Positions 49,824-60,589 of a stretch of 64,000 bases of DNA are shown here, one piece after another; the stretch's first letter is position 1; each line of letters opens with the position of its first letter. This stretch comes from Dermanyssus gallinae. Its lineage: Eukaryota; Arthropoda; Arachnida; Mesostigmata; Dermanyssidae. A program made the position numbers and the translations under genes. The notes beneath the pieces were generated by a model, which was not told the origin of the DNA, searched no databases, and saw only the letters and a program-made list of their open reading frames with translations. Location of the stretch: NCBI GenBank assembly GCA_003439945.1, contig QVRM01002135.1, positions 230,202-294,201 of the forward strand, read 5' to 3'.

Positions 49824-49982
49824 CTACACTGAAACCATACCAATCCAGATCAGTTTCTGATACATAATGATGTTTAGTGGGTTCATAAGTTTATAGTCGA
49901 ATGTCACTACTGCACAATGTATGTGCATATATATTTACATATTTACATCTCAATATATGTACGATTATCAATCCTAATAAAC

Positions 49983-49983
<1 letters not shown>

Positions 49984-50032
<49 letters not shown>
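49984..50032. repeat. (TA)n microsatellite
   Basis: About 49 bp of TA. Confidence 0.97.
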
Positions 50033-50036
<4 letters not shown>

Positions 50037-50555
50037 AGATCTAAACTCTACTAGATCTAAAAAAAAAATGTGCTAACTTTAGAACTACTTGTATTACTTG
50101 TATTAACTTGTATTACTCTGTTCAAACCCGGTGCTAGGTCGATAGAACTCTCGCTGAATGGCGGCGCGTTCGGCTAAGGACCGGTACTTCAGAAAAACCG
50201 ACATTCAATTTTGGCTTCTGTGGTGTGGCGAATTTCGTCGCTGAATAGCTTGCGGGTTATAGGATTTGGTCGCACTGTCTGCTACCCTGACAGGAAATAG
50301 AATTGAGCATGCCCGCATAGGAAGGGTGACTAAATCAGCGACAAGTCGGGGACTTAGCAGGCGGTGCGCTCAATGTCAAAAATGCCTGGAACCCTTTTCG
50401 AGCGGGACACTTACAGAAAAAGTTTTCAGCCGGTAGGAACGTGTAGGCTTATTAGATCCTGTTCGGGCATTGCATAGGACACATCCCAATTTTACCTGCG
50501 TGAACCGGGTGTCTGACAGTTCGACAATTGATTAGCTGCAGGAATTCATGCTAGT
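50033..50555. other. Non-coding spacer
   Basis: Nothing recognised. ACTTGTATTA is repeated three times near 50086-50116. Confidence 0.55.
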
Positions 50556-50825
50556 ATGGCAGGGCCTGAACGTTCTTTTTTGTATGGTGTGCCACAGGTC
50601 CAGCCGTCAAACACAATAAACTCGTATAAAGCTAGAACAGTCTCAAAGTTACTCGTGGTAGCCGTAGACAACGGCTTACACAGTGCAGTTAAAATCGACG
50701 AAACAAAGAGCTGTGCTTCCAATAAATGTAGTTTAGAAATATTTGCAGTAGAATCTCAAAACAGGTCTCTTTCACTAACCGATTCCGCTGGTAACGGCCG
50801 AGGTCAGAATTCAACTCAATTTTAA
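50556..50825 (+). CDS. Weak 89-codon ORF, unknown
   Basis: The ATG at 50556 has a good context (A at -3, G at +4). The peptide reads MAGPERSFLYGVPQVQPSNT, later LVVAVDNGLHSAVKIDETKS and NRSLSLTDSAGNGRGQNSTQ. It is hydrophilic, without repeats, and not derived from a microsatellite. It has no signal peptide or domain that I recognise. A second protein-like frame follows in a different phase (50849-51178), which could reflect a frameshift, but the two together match nothing known to me. Confidence 0.2.
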   Translation: MAGPERSFLYGVPQVQPSNTINSYKARTVSKLLVVAVDNGLHSAVKIDETKSCASNKCSLEIFAVESQNRSLSLTDSAGNGRGQNSTQF

Positions 50826-51993
50826 CGCCGCATCGTACAACGTCGGAGATGCAATACGAATCCTCAGCTGACGTGATACAAACAATTTCATCTAAATTGC
50901 GAAAGTTAGAGTGCGCAGCTGCGACTGGCAGTTACTGGGAGACGCACCCAACCTATAATGGAGGGGGAAACTCGTTTTCTCCTGCGGCTCTAGTTCTTCG
51001 AGGCAGAGTGTCAATTTACGTCTCTCGTACATACGTATATATATGTATATATATATATATATATATAAACAGGGACAGTCACTGTGAAAATGTCGAGATT
51101 GCTCTACCCGCAGGTGCTATTCATGCCTGCTGGCAGGATCCTTTGGCAACGCGCCGGCGGACCTTGTTGCGCACGTAATAACCTGCTATTTTTTTACGTC
51201 GCAAACGGGCGGCACTGGGTATAGGAAACGAATCAAAGGGAGTGTCACGTCCCCCCTGTCCTGCTCTGCTTTGCTCACGGGATCATTCGTGGTCGAGATG
51301 TCGTCGTCCAGACGCCTACCCAGACTATCGTGTCGTCTAGTGGTGATTTTTGACACAGCCTCAAATGCACGGGCCATGTTGCTCAACGCGTATGGTTCGT
51401 ACTGCCGTGTTTTTCTTTTGGCCGTTTTGTGGACGTTATAATTATCGTAATACTCGGGTAAGCGAGGCGGGTACACTAGAATCATCATGCTTTAAAATCT
51501 CGGCAGGAGCCTCGAGTTCTGCAGTTGGGCGCCGTCGATACAACCGCTTCAAATATTGTAAAATACTGTTGTTTACACTCTTTGTCTGGCTTCACGTGAC
51601 GTTTTGCTCGTGCGAGACCCCTGTGCGTATTAAATTCGCCGACGACTCGATTCTAGATCTACTAGATTTGTGTGGCATGATGTGGCTTTCGTTTGTCAAA
51701 TCAACGATTTATCCGACTTGTCTATGTAGACCTCTACCTGCCCCAGTACTCAGTTGTCATCTAAGTTCAGGCAACAGATGATCACACACTCACAGTGTCA
51801 TGGGAGAAACGCAACGAAAGTTCTCATGTTCGAAGATAAACCACAATGACTACGCGCTGCAGGGCGACCGCAGTCAACGCTTTGAAATTGGATCTCCGCA
51901 CATTATTAATGATGAAATCAGATACTGCGCAGAATTTGCCATAAAGATAACAAACGACAACATAACAGACGAAGCCGGTTTCATTCGCGAACG
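50826..51993. other. Non-coding stretch
   Basis: A TA array at about 51038-51067 ends AAACAGGGACAG. A plus-strand frame at 51350-51781 (143 codons) and minus-strand frames have no domain. Confidence 0.45.
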
Positions 51994-51994
51994 C

Positions 51995-52042
<48 letters not shown>
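51994..52042. repeat. (TA)n microsatellite followed by GCAGGG
   Basis: TA array of about 49 bp ending TGCAGGGCTTG. Confidence 0.96.
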
Positions 52043-52045
<3 letters not shown>

Positions 52046-53479
52046 GGGCTTGTATTTGATGAGTACAATTTGTACTGTACGTTTGTCTGCTAAAGTGACT
52101 GCGTAGGTTAAAATACGCCGAAGTGTAACTGTTTGCAAGGCTATATGTATGTACATGTGTAGACATTTTTTTTATATGAAAAACGCTGCAAGTTTACACG
52201 GCCATACTTTTTTAAATTCAAAAGTTCATTGCAAATTCGTTCGGTTGTAGTTTCTGACTGATGCGGCGAAAATTTAATACCGAAAAGACTATGATTGGTC
52301 CCGGCAAAAATAAGCACAAAGAAAGCGGGGCGGGGCTGGGATCGAACAACGACTTCCTCTTTACATTAACCATCAGAACCACTACTTCATCTTTATTGTG
52401 TATTTATATATACAAATTTTCTCTAAAGATGTTATGCCTGGGGTAGCCTGCAGATCTCTATGTATCACGATTGCGTACATGTCGCATTTGCTGTCTCCAT
52501 CACGCTTTAGGACAGCATAATGACTCCGCCCGGTGGTTTGCTAGCCATTTACCACCTGTGTCCTTTTTATGAGAGAAGCTTAAGGAAGAAGGAAAACGGG
52601 CTGCACGCCCCACCCAAAACACCACATGGTGCGCGAGTGCACGTTGAGGTGAGCTCCACTAGGCTCACCTGAACTCACGAGCCTGTGAGGGGTGCGGTCT
52701 GACGACACTGAGATACCTCGCAGTCGGAAGCGGTGACAATCGGAAGCGGGGCGTGCCTGCCTAACCTTTCCACATTGTTTTGGGAGTCTTTCGTAGCGGC
52801 AATGTATTAGAGTCAAAAATCGCGGCTGAGTTGCACACGTCTAACTTGGTGGTCTCGTTCTGACACCGACGAGCCGTGTTTTCTCCTCACATTTTGCACG
52901 CGACGTGTTTGTCATCGTCGACGTTGCCGATTTGCCGGGAATAGCAGAGGGAACAATTTGTTGTCTAAGCCATATGCAGTGCTGGATAGCACTGCATAGC
53001 CGCGGTACAAACTGAAACTGTACTCGGATTTCTATGGATAGTCTTGTTTGTGTGATCGCGAACAGCGTGCTGCCGCTGATGGCGAGGACATCCTGGCGAA
53101 GAGACATGCTGGCGTCAGCACGAAGAGTGTCGTCTATCTGGGTTTTCCAACAACGCGCACTTGCGCGTTTTAGGTAAATGGTCATGCAGGCCGTAATCTA
53201 TGTGTAAGAGTACTGACAACTCAGAGAATACCCACCCTGTTAGTTTTATACTGCAATTTCATAACATTTTCTGACGTCCTTTCTTTGTGATAAGTATTAT
53301 ATGCTAACGCGCCATAGAACAAAACAAAATTTTACACGAAATAAATACAATTCACAGACATTGTGATATGTAAAAAAACGTGCAAAAAATAATGCGTGAT
53401 ATGTAAAAATACACGATCAAAGTTATTATCTATACAATATATAAACAATCGTTTTTCAAGTCATGAACCATACGTAGAT
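52043..53479. other. Non-coding stretch
   Basis: Minus-strand frames of 78 and 114 codons have no domain. A perfect 11-bp hairpin (TATGCAGTGCT, loop GGAT) lies at 52973-52998. Confidence 0.5.
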
Positions 53480-53540
53480 GAATTTTTGTTGCACTGACAT
53501 GCTTCCTATGAAGAATTTTTGTTGCACTGACATGCTTCCT
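53480..53540. repeat. 28-bp direct tandem duplication
   Basis: Bases 53480-53507 are repeated exactly at 53513-53540 (core TTTTTGTTGCACTGACATGC), with a 33-bp period. It lies just upstream of the mariner relic. Confidence 0.95.
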
Positions 53541-53699
53541 CTTACATATTTTGTGGAGTTTTTTTCAACTTTCCCGCGTCGTACATATTGAGTTAGGAAT
53601 TTAATCCACTGACGGATAGCATCATTTCTGATGGCGTGTGATTCAAACACTTAAGTCGGCTCTCCCACAAACAAAACGGTGTCAGAACACAGCATCAGT

Positions 53700-54440
53700 G
53701 TGTCGGTATCACAACAGCTGAACCCAAAAATCAAAACGAAAAAACCGCACTGATCCTTCTGGCTCGAGATCTTCTGACAAACTTTGACGAGAACCAGTTT
53801 TCTCTGTTCTTAAGACTCTTCACAGGTGATGAGTCTTGGGTACACTTTTATGACCCTTGACTCCAGTCCCAGAGCTCGCAATGGTCAGGCGTTAGAGTGC
53901 CTCTACCGACAAGAGTAAAGGGCTAACGGCCGGCTAGCAAGGTGATGGCCATCATATTGTCCAGGAGTAAAATTGTGGTGCGGGACGAACTGCAAGAAGA
54001 TAGTACAGTGACGAGCGACTGGTATTCTGGAAAGTGCCTACCAAACGAAGAACTCTAAAGAATCTCTTAGACGATGGTTGCACCACCATTATAACACACC
54101 AGTGACTGAGACTGAGGCCTTTCTTACCATATCTGAAGTTACACAGGCGAAGCACCCAGCTTATTCATTCGATCTGTCAGTGTGTGTCTTCATACGATTT
54201 GAAGCCATCGAGGTGAATCCTGAAAACATTGGAAACAGCATCCCTTGCGTGGATTCACCACCTCAAATTTTTTTTTCATCGAGGTCTAAATAATGACTCT
54301 ATGAAAAAACCCATCTATAACCGTATTCGATCACACAAATTTCAAAAACTTTGCCAGGTTCCTACGTATGCATGTATTCTACAGCTCGTTGCTCGGCGCA
54401 CTGAATTCCTGTATAGCATAATAGTATTGTCCTGGATATA
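53700..54440 (+). mobile_element. Decayed mariner transposase
   Basis: Across shifting plus-strand frames the sequence follows a mariner transposase in order: QLNPKIKTKK; LLARDLLTNFDENQFSLFLR; LFTGDESWVHFYDP (first catalytic Asp, in TGDES, kept) then a stop; RVKG and ASKVMAIIL; DELQEDSTVTSDWYS; LRRWLHHHYNTPV; and KHPAYSFDLSVCVFIRF. The second catalytic Asp of the HHDNAP motif is Tyr here, and the Asp of the PDLAPSD/CD motif is Val, so two of three DD34D residues are lost. Several stops and frameshifts are present. Terminal inverted repeats were not found. Family placement is by recalled motif pattern. Confidence 0.85.
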
Positions 54441-56201
54441 AAGCATAGACATTTTTAGGGGTTTTAGTCTGCAGAGCAACGCAGTACGTAACGCAGCCAT
54501 AAAATAGGAGAAGGATAACAACGCGCAATCTAGACAAATGTGCAGATCTGCGCAGCTGCAGTCTCGTTGCCGCGCGACGCGAATCCCAGGCTAAGCCAAA
54601 GTCGTATTCTACTGAACAGCGCCTTGTATTGTAGCAGATCTAGCGGGCTGCACGACTACAGACCTTGCAATGACATCATCGTCACAGTTGTCTACGTAGC
54701 AAGGAGGGGATATAAAGAAGTACAGCGGGTCCTGTTGTCGTTTTATACGTACGTGAAGATTCAGGGTAACGATACAACGGTCTCGTACGCTTTCGCGCCG
54801 CAGTGGGTTGTTTATGTTGCTGATATTTTTCGTAAAACGATTCCTTGAATGCCGCCAAAAAATGCCGGGCTTTTTCTCTTCTTGTATGTTTACCCACGTT
54901 TCACATCTGTGCGGGATGAACGACAACTACTTACCAAGCCACGTTGTGGCAAGGAGCCAAGCGTTTTTCAGCACAGAGAAAGACTTTGTTGATAGATGTT
55001 ATGATCTATGCGAAAATATCATGAAATTCACTTAGGTCATTGTGAAGCGCCGGTCCGGTTAATCGCAAAACCGTTTAGCATGTCAGTTAGAAGAATACAG
55101 GTTTGTACCTACTGCTATGTTTATATTTTGATGTGCCACTTGAACAGCGATCGAACAGTAATTAAACAGTAATTGACAGGAGGCTGTCATTTTCTTCTTT
55201 GAGGTTTTACACACCTTTTGAATTTTTTAGATATTTTTAGATGAACTTTAATTTATTTTGCGCTAGCTGACTTTATTCTTTGAGTATTGCTCGTAAATCA
55301 ATGAACGATAATAATGTAGAATTAAATTTTACATGTCCGGGAAATCATTGAAATAAACGTTCAAGACGTCTGATCTTACTGGCGCTGACGTTAATTAGGA
55401 GCCTTATATGGTATTATCATTCTACATATTCAGTAATTTTAAATAAGTGCTACTATTCAACCTGCCTTGATTTAACTAGACCACGATTTATTTGCAATAA
55501 GTTCAGCTTATATATTTTTTATATATTTGTATTAAAACAGTATGGTATCGATGGCCTCACATAGACAGGTACGTGTTTTCTATATTATCACAAGCACTAT
55601 GTCAAGTTTCTATGAATGAATAGCGCAAATCGATTTCGGCCCACAACTATTAGGCCTTGTGATAAAATAAAGCGTTTAACTCTAGTCATTCTATGGAAGG
55701 GAGACAAACTTCTTTAAACTTTATTTAATTTGTAATGGAAACATGGTAAAATGTTTACCCATGCTATCATTCATATATTATAATTTTATCATCGACGGTC
55801 CGAGTTTGCAGTTTTCTGATTCTGAGTTTGGTGATATTTGAACGTATTGCATCGGTACAACCGTAGCTACAGCGTTAAATTTAACAGCAGTAGCTTAAGT
55901 TCATATTATTTCGCTCATTATTATTATTATCATTATTTGTCTCACTGAACAATTTCGTTACCAATGGTCGTTTGGTCGGGCGAAAATAGGGCGGAAATGT
56001 AGAATAGAAATCACAAATCATCTGGTGCCTAAGAATACGCCAGATAACGCCGACACTGCATCGCAGCCACTGTGGGCGTAGATTCTGTATTGTACATACA
56101 CAGACACTGGGTCATTAAGTTGGCTAGGCTGCAATGTTTTATTTGCCCCCCGCCCGCTTTCTTATTCTTGGTACGTATGTTTCGGCACACACATAGGCTG
56201 A

Positions 56202-56237
<36 letters not shown>

Positions 56238-56597
56238 TCTCAGCCTATGTGTGTCGAATTCGTAGACTGGCGCGGTTCTTCACACTATTGCGGCTAGTGG
56301 CGGCCCTGCGGCTCTGTTGTTGACAGTTGGACACGTTTCCGCCCTCACCTTTGGCCTCGACCTCATCTCATGTTCGTCCTAACGTTAGTCCTATTCCGCT
56401 GGCTGTAGCAAAAGTTTCCTCTAGCATAACTAAGATGTACTTTGATGATAAGTCCACCTTCTTCGGCACCATTGTGACCTGACGTACCGACGGTTGCTGG
56501 TGGTAACGCAACATGCGGGTAGGCAAGCGTCGTTTATTTCGAATATTCCCAGTTTTGCGTTACTAACTAGAGCCGGCGTGCTCTCCTTTACTATGTT

Positions 56598-56633
<36 letters not shown>

Positions 56634-57234
56634 ACGAATTTTGGCGCATCCACACACCAATGGCGGACCAAGCACATGTGTTTCCGAATTTATTTCAGCG
56701 AAAGTAGAATAGTCGCCACCCAGTCATAATCCAGATAGTAACTATGAACTTCTTTGATTGCACAGAAGTATAGCGTATGTCACATTGCCGTTGTCATATG
56801 CGAACTCTAGGGTTTACTGGCGCATTTTTGGCGATCTATGTGCTTCGATAGGCTCCGTTAGGGCTAAGCTTTATTTATCCGGGGACATTGTCCACAACGT
56901 TCCGAAGCACCAGTATTATGCCATAAAAGTCAGACGGCACCTCTCTTGGGGCCAACAAAGCCAATCGATTTGCTCGGTGTCGTATGCTGCTAAATTCGCT
57001 GACGCATGAAACACCAAGCTGTCGATTCTTCTCTAACGAAAATCCGAGGATGCAATAATTACACAGCGACTGCTAGATTAATATATTCCCCCTTGGCCAA
57101 GTTTTCAACCTATGTGCACATACAAAGCGTATAGTGAGGACAAACTTTTAGTCTACCACGCTGCCGCCAGAGAAGTAAAACAGTAAAAGAAAGCCTATCT
57201 GTATCTTAGATACGCGTTTTACCAGCAGGTCCCA

Positions 57235-57277
<43 letters not shown>

Positions 57278-57587
57278 TAATTATTACATGTCGCATTTAC
57301 GTATGTAAAGCTATAATGCTGTAGCAATAAAACAATTTTTCCTATGCTTAGAGCAATCGTTTAATGGATACAGCATTATATTTTTATGAAAATAAATGAA
57401 TTAGTTGTATTTCTTTGTATCATGTCTTAACACTTTTATAACAAAACTGCTGTGATAATTGTATTAATAGTTATCCGGAAAAGTTTGCTGTCTTAACTGT
57501 GCCACTTTTATCAAATGTACAAAAACGCAGAACGTAGCCTACCCAAAATATTCGTATATACCTAGGGGAAGTCTCCAAACTAAATAT
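54441..57587. other. AT-rich non-coding stretch
   Basis: TA arrays lie at 56204-56233 (loop of a hairpin, listed separately), 56600-56631 and 57238-57273. Open frames to 102 codons near 54540-54848 have no domain. Bases 55,000-56,000 are strongly AT-rich and featureless. Confidence 0.5.
56187..56254. repeat. 16-bp inverted repeat with a TA array in the loop
   Basis: ACACACATAGGCTGAG (56187-56202) and its exact complement (56239-56254) flank a (TA)n loop that is itself self-complementary. The whole 68-bp block can form one long hairpin. Confidence 0.93.
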
Positions 57588-57990
57588 ACAAGGTGGGTTC
57601 AAATGAAAAGGTGCAAAATCACAATCAAATGTGACAGCATACCGTAATTGGAGTCTTTATTTAAAAGAGGTCACTTAACGCTTAAGCACAAATATATCTG
57701 TTTTACAAGCCAAAGGAATCCCTGTTCCCAAAGATCCTATCTGTTAGTTAGTCGTCCGAGTTGATGCGCCTCCTTTTGGAATGCTTTTTAGCGGACCACC
57801 AATAGAAGTCGCAAGGCGACATGTCCAGCCCATAGGGCGAACGTTCAAGCTGCTCCTACTTAAACGTGGCCAGTACACTTTGTGTAACCCGTGATTACCG
57901 TGTTTGCCTGGCCTGACCTCGAGTTAACACTCAGGCAATTCTGGCTTTCACGAAAGCGGACACTCCACCATCTCACTGACTGGTCGGACA
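57588..57990 (-). mobile_element. Decayed mariner transposase, 3' part
   Basis: On the minus strand VTQSVLATFK then RSPYGLDMSPCDFYWWSAKK and HSKRRRINSDD follow the mariner C-terminal pattern (HPPYSPDLSPCDFFxFxxLK then KGRRFxSDDE). The third catalytic Asp (SPCD) is kept here. After a stop, a shifted frame gives LWEQGFLWLVKQ, matching the FWEQGIxxLVxR segment near the mariner C-terminus. The plus strand then has TA followed by CAAGGTGGGTTCAAATGAAA (57589-57608), which looks like a mariner terminal repeat. The matching 5' end was not found. The homology fades above about 57990, so the copy is truncated or very diverged there. Confidence 0.75.
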
Positions 57991-58047
57991 CACAGTCTCT
58001 TCGTATACGGCTATCGAAGCTGTATACGAAGAGACTGTGTGTCCGAC
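57983..58047. repeat. Perfect 26-bp inverted repeat, 13-nt loop
   Basis: Arms 57983-58008 and 58022-58047 are exact complements. The arm begins GTCGGACACACAGTCTCTTC. It starts at the edge of the mariner relic and may have arisen by template switching. Confidence 0.97.
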
Positions 58048-58652
58048 GGGCGATTAATATCCGCAGTCACAACTCTAATGACTCCTCGTTGCTTCTCAGT
58101 CGTCGAACTTTAAAATAGGAGCGCAATAATGTCATCACACGTATTGCCGCGTCAATTAGACGGGACAGACAACTGCCTGCTTCTTTCCTTCGTCCGCACC
58201 GGGCATTCCGTTCGCCTTTCTAGATGTCTCACTACGTTGTTTCATTACATCATTATCACAATGTTAACCAATTCGGTGACGACGTTTCATATCTCTTCAC
58301 TTGAAGTCACCTTAAACATGTTTAACATCATCAAAACCTCAGTAAGACGAACGACAACATGACGAAGTACTGGCCGAGTAGTCAATGTTCTAACGAGCCC
58401 CCCAAAGGTTTGTGAATGTTGAAACGTTGTGTGTTCTGGTTAACAGAGCGTTCTGGCCGGTCCTAGGTGTCCGATGTAATGGGTGTCCCTCCTGAGCGCT
58501 GTTGATGTTGTGATACATGGTAGATTCGGCATTTGTATTTATTAACCACAATCGTGCAGATCAGAGTATAACTACCATATATTCATATACTATATACTAT
58601 AAATTCAAATCAAAACTGTTTACAAAAATTATATATATATATATATATATAA

Positions 58653-58683
<31 letters not shown>

Positions 58684-58754
58684 GCCAAATTGAAGGTAAA
58701 ACAATATAATCATGTAACTAAAAAGACAATATTTCTTTTGTTTGTCTGTTTTAG
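58048..58754. other. Spacer with a TA/A-run array
   Basis: TA interrupted by an A-run lies at about 58629-58682. Bases 58729-58754 (TATTTCTTTTGTTTGTCTGT then TTTAG) form a strong polypyrimidine tract and acceptor. Confidence 0.5.
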
Positions 58755-58810
58755 GTGAGAGGTCTTACAAGTCGGCAGACCATGCAACAACTCAATCTGG
58801 AGCACTCTGA
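58755..58810 (+). CDS. Candidate 3' terminal exon or recursive-splice site
   Basis: A strong polypyrimidine tract ends TTTTAG|GTGAGAGG (AG at 58753-58754). As an exon with two carried bases it encodes ERSYKSADHATTQSGAL and then TGA at 58808. Another frame reads VRGLTSRQTMQQLNLEHSET before a stop. The junction AG|GTGAGA also fits a zero-length recursive-splice point, as at 18281-18288 on the same strand. No family is recognised. Confidence 0.2.
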
Positions 58811-59077
58811 GACATAAGAGCAGTGCATTTTCATCCACATGGCGTTTGAGTAAGATGTTTAAGTCACGAACGCCTGTGTTTAATTACTCACAGAAAAGAT
58901 ATTACGAGTATGTGCGTGTTCACATGAGTCTGTAGTTGATTATCTAGCTAGCTGTATAAGGTAAAGTATTACCTAAAATAGTGTGACAAATAATATCCTA
59001 TATTAACACACGTATGTCTGATGGTCGTGTTTAGGACTGATAAACTATGTTCTGAAGTCTATGAATTTATATATATA
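58811..59077. other. Spacer
   Basis: Nothing recognised. It ends ATATATATA at the target site of the following element. Confidence 0.6.
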
Positions 59078-60234
59078 CAGGGTCATTCATATCGTTGTGC
59101 ACGCATTTCGAGGTTTGATAGAACTCGGCAAGAAAATAAGTTTTCCCTATGGAGGGAAGACGTGGAAACGTTTTGTTTAGGAGAGAGAGTGGAGTTTATA
59201 AAAGTAGTTTTTCTGCCTTTTTTTTTCCTACATAGTTGTGCGAAATCTCTGTTTGCGGTAGAACCAGTCAACGCATGAAGGAACCGATTACACCGGCGTG
59301 TTCGGAGGAAAATTCTGCACAACGGAAGACACTTCACTAGCTTGCGTAGCAAAAAGCTAATACCCAGATTAAGGAAAGTCATGGAATGTCGATATTTTAC
59401 GTAAACGCCTTTTCATGAAAAATCGTAAAATTTTTCCATTGCGACCAAAAATGTACGTCCGAAAGACCACTCTCACGCAATAGCAAATTTAATGCCCATC
59501 ATTTTCGTATCAAGGTAATGATGCTGCGTTACGTAGTTGTCAAGTCACTAAGCTTTTTCGATAGCCATATCGAAAGCGAAGGCATGCATATTTCCATAGG
59601 GCGTATGAGAAAGTTAGGTACATATTTTGAGGTTTGGTAGAACTCAACAAGAGAATAAATTTTCCTAGTGGAAGGAGAGGGCGGAAACGTCTTAGCAAAT
59701 TTTTACGGTTCTGAACGTGAAAACTTGCACGTAAAACATAACAACTATGACTGTCGAAAAAGCTTAGTGACTTGACAACTACGTAACGCAGCACCATCAC
59801 CTTGATACGAAAATGATGGGCATTAAATTTGCTATTGCGTGAGAGTGGTCTTTCGGATGTACATTTTTGGTCGCAATGGAAAAATTTTACGATTTTTCAT
59901 GAAAAGGCGTTAACGTAAAATATCGACATTTCATGACTTTCCTTAATCTGGGTATTAGTTTTTTGCTACGCAAGCTAGTGAAGTGTCTTCCGTTGTGTGA
60001 ATTTTCCTCCGAACACGCCGGTGTAATCGGTTCCTTCATGCGTTGTCTGGTTCTCCCGCAAACAGAGATTTCGCACAACTATGTAGGAAAAAAAGGCAGA
60101 AAAACGACTTTTATAAACTTCACTCTCTCTCTTAAACAAGACGTTTCCACGTCTTCCCTCCATAGGGAAAACTTATTTTCTTGCCGAGTTCTATCAAACC
60201 TCGAAATGCGTGCACAACAATATGAATGACCCTG
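59078..60234. mobile_element. Palindromic foldback transposon, copy B (complete)
   Basis: 1157 bp, beginning CAGGGTCATTCATATCG and ending with the reverse complement (CAATATGAATGACCCTG), flanked by TA on both sides. The left arm 59078-59560 and right arm 59755-60234 are inverted copies differing at scattered positions only. The centre (59561-59754) contains, at 59623-59693, a diverged third copy of an arm segment (GAGGTTTGGTAGAACTCAAC versus GAGGTTTGATAGAACTCGGC at 59109-59128). Frames inside (up to 99 codons) are mirrored between the arms and do not resemble a transposase, so it is non-autonomous. A transcript would fold into a roughly 480-bp duplex. TA target and CAGGG ends suggest Tc1/mariner-type enzymes, which is inference. 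Confidence 0.9.
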
Positions 60235-60426
60235 TATATATATATATATATATATCCGCTTAAACTAATATCTAAGATATGACGTAGATGAGGACTTGTG
60301 CACGACGGTGAAAACATAACCTGTCTTAGCGGTCACAGGATAGGGCTACGATCACGTAAAGAGAAACGAAGCCGTACTCCAAGTTAACTTTTATGTATGA
60401 CTATAAATTGCCCTAAAAAATATATA

Positions 60427-60478
<52 letters not shown>

Positions 60479-60589
60479 CAACGCTCTGACAACTACATTT
60501 TAGACGCTCGTAATGGGCTAAGTTGCCTGTGGCACGATAGCGTCTAAATGCATCTATCGTCATTGCGTTCTCGTACTGGAATTATATAG
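60235..60589. other. Spacer with TA arrays and a T-run
   Basis: A TA array at 60235-60256 abuts element B. A second array at 60432-60462 runs into about 17 T residues. Nothing coding. Confidence 0.6.

Noticed and set aside
52321..52360. GGGATCGAAC as a minus-strand tRNA B box
   Set aside because: No A box at the right distance and no stem pairing.
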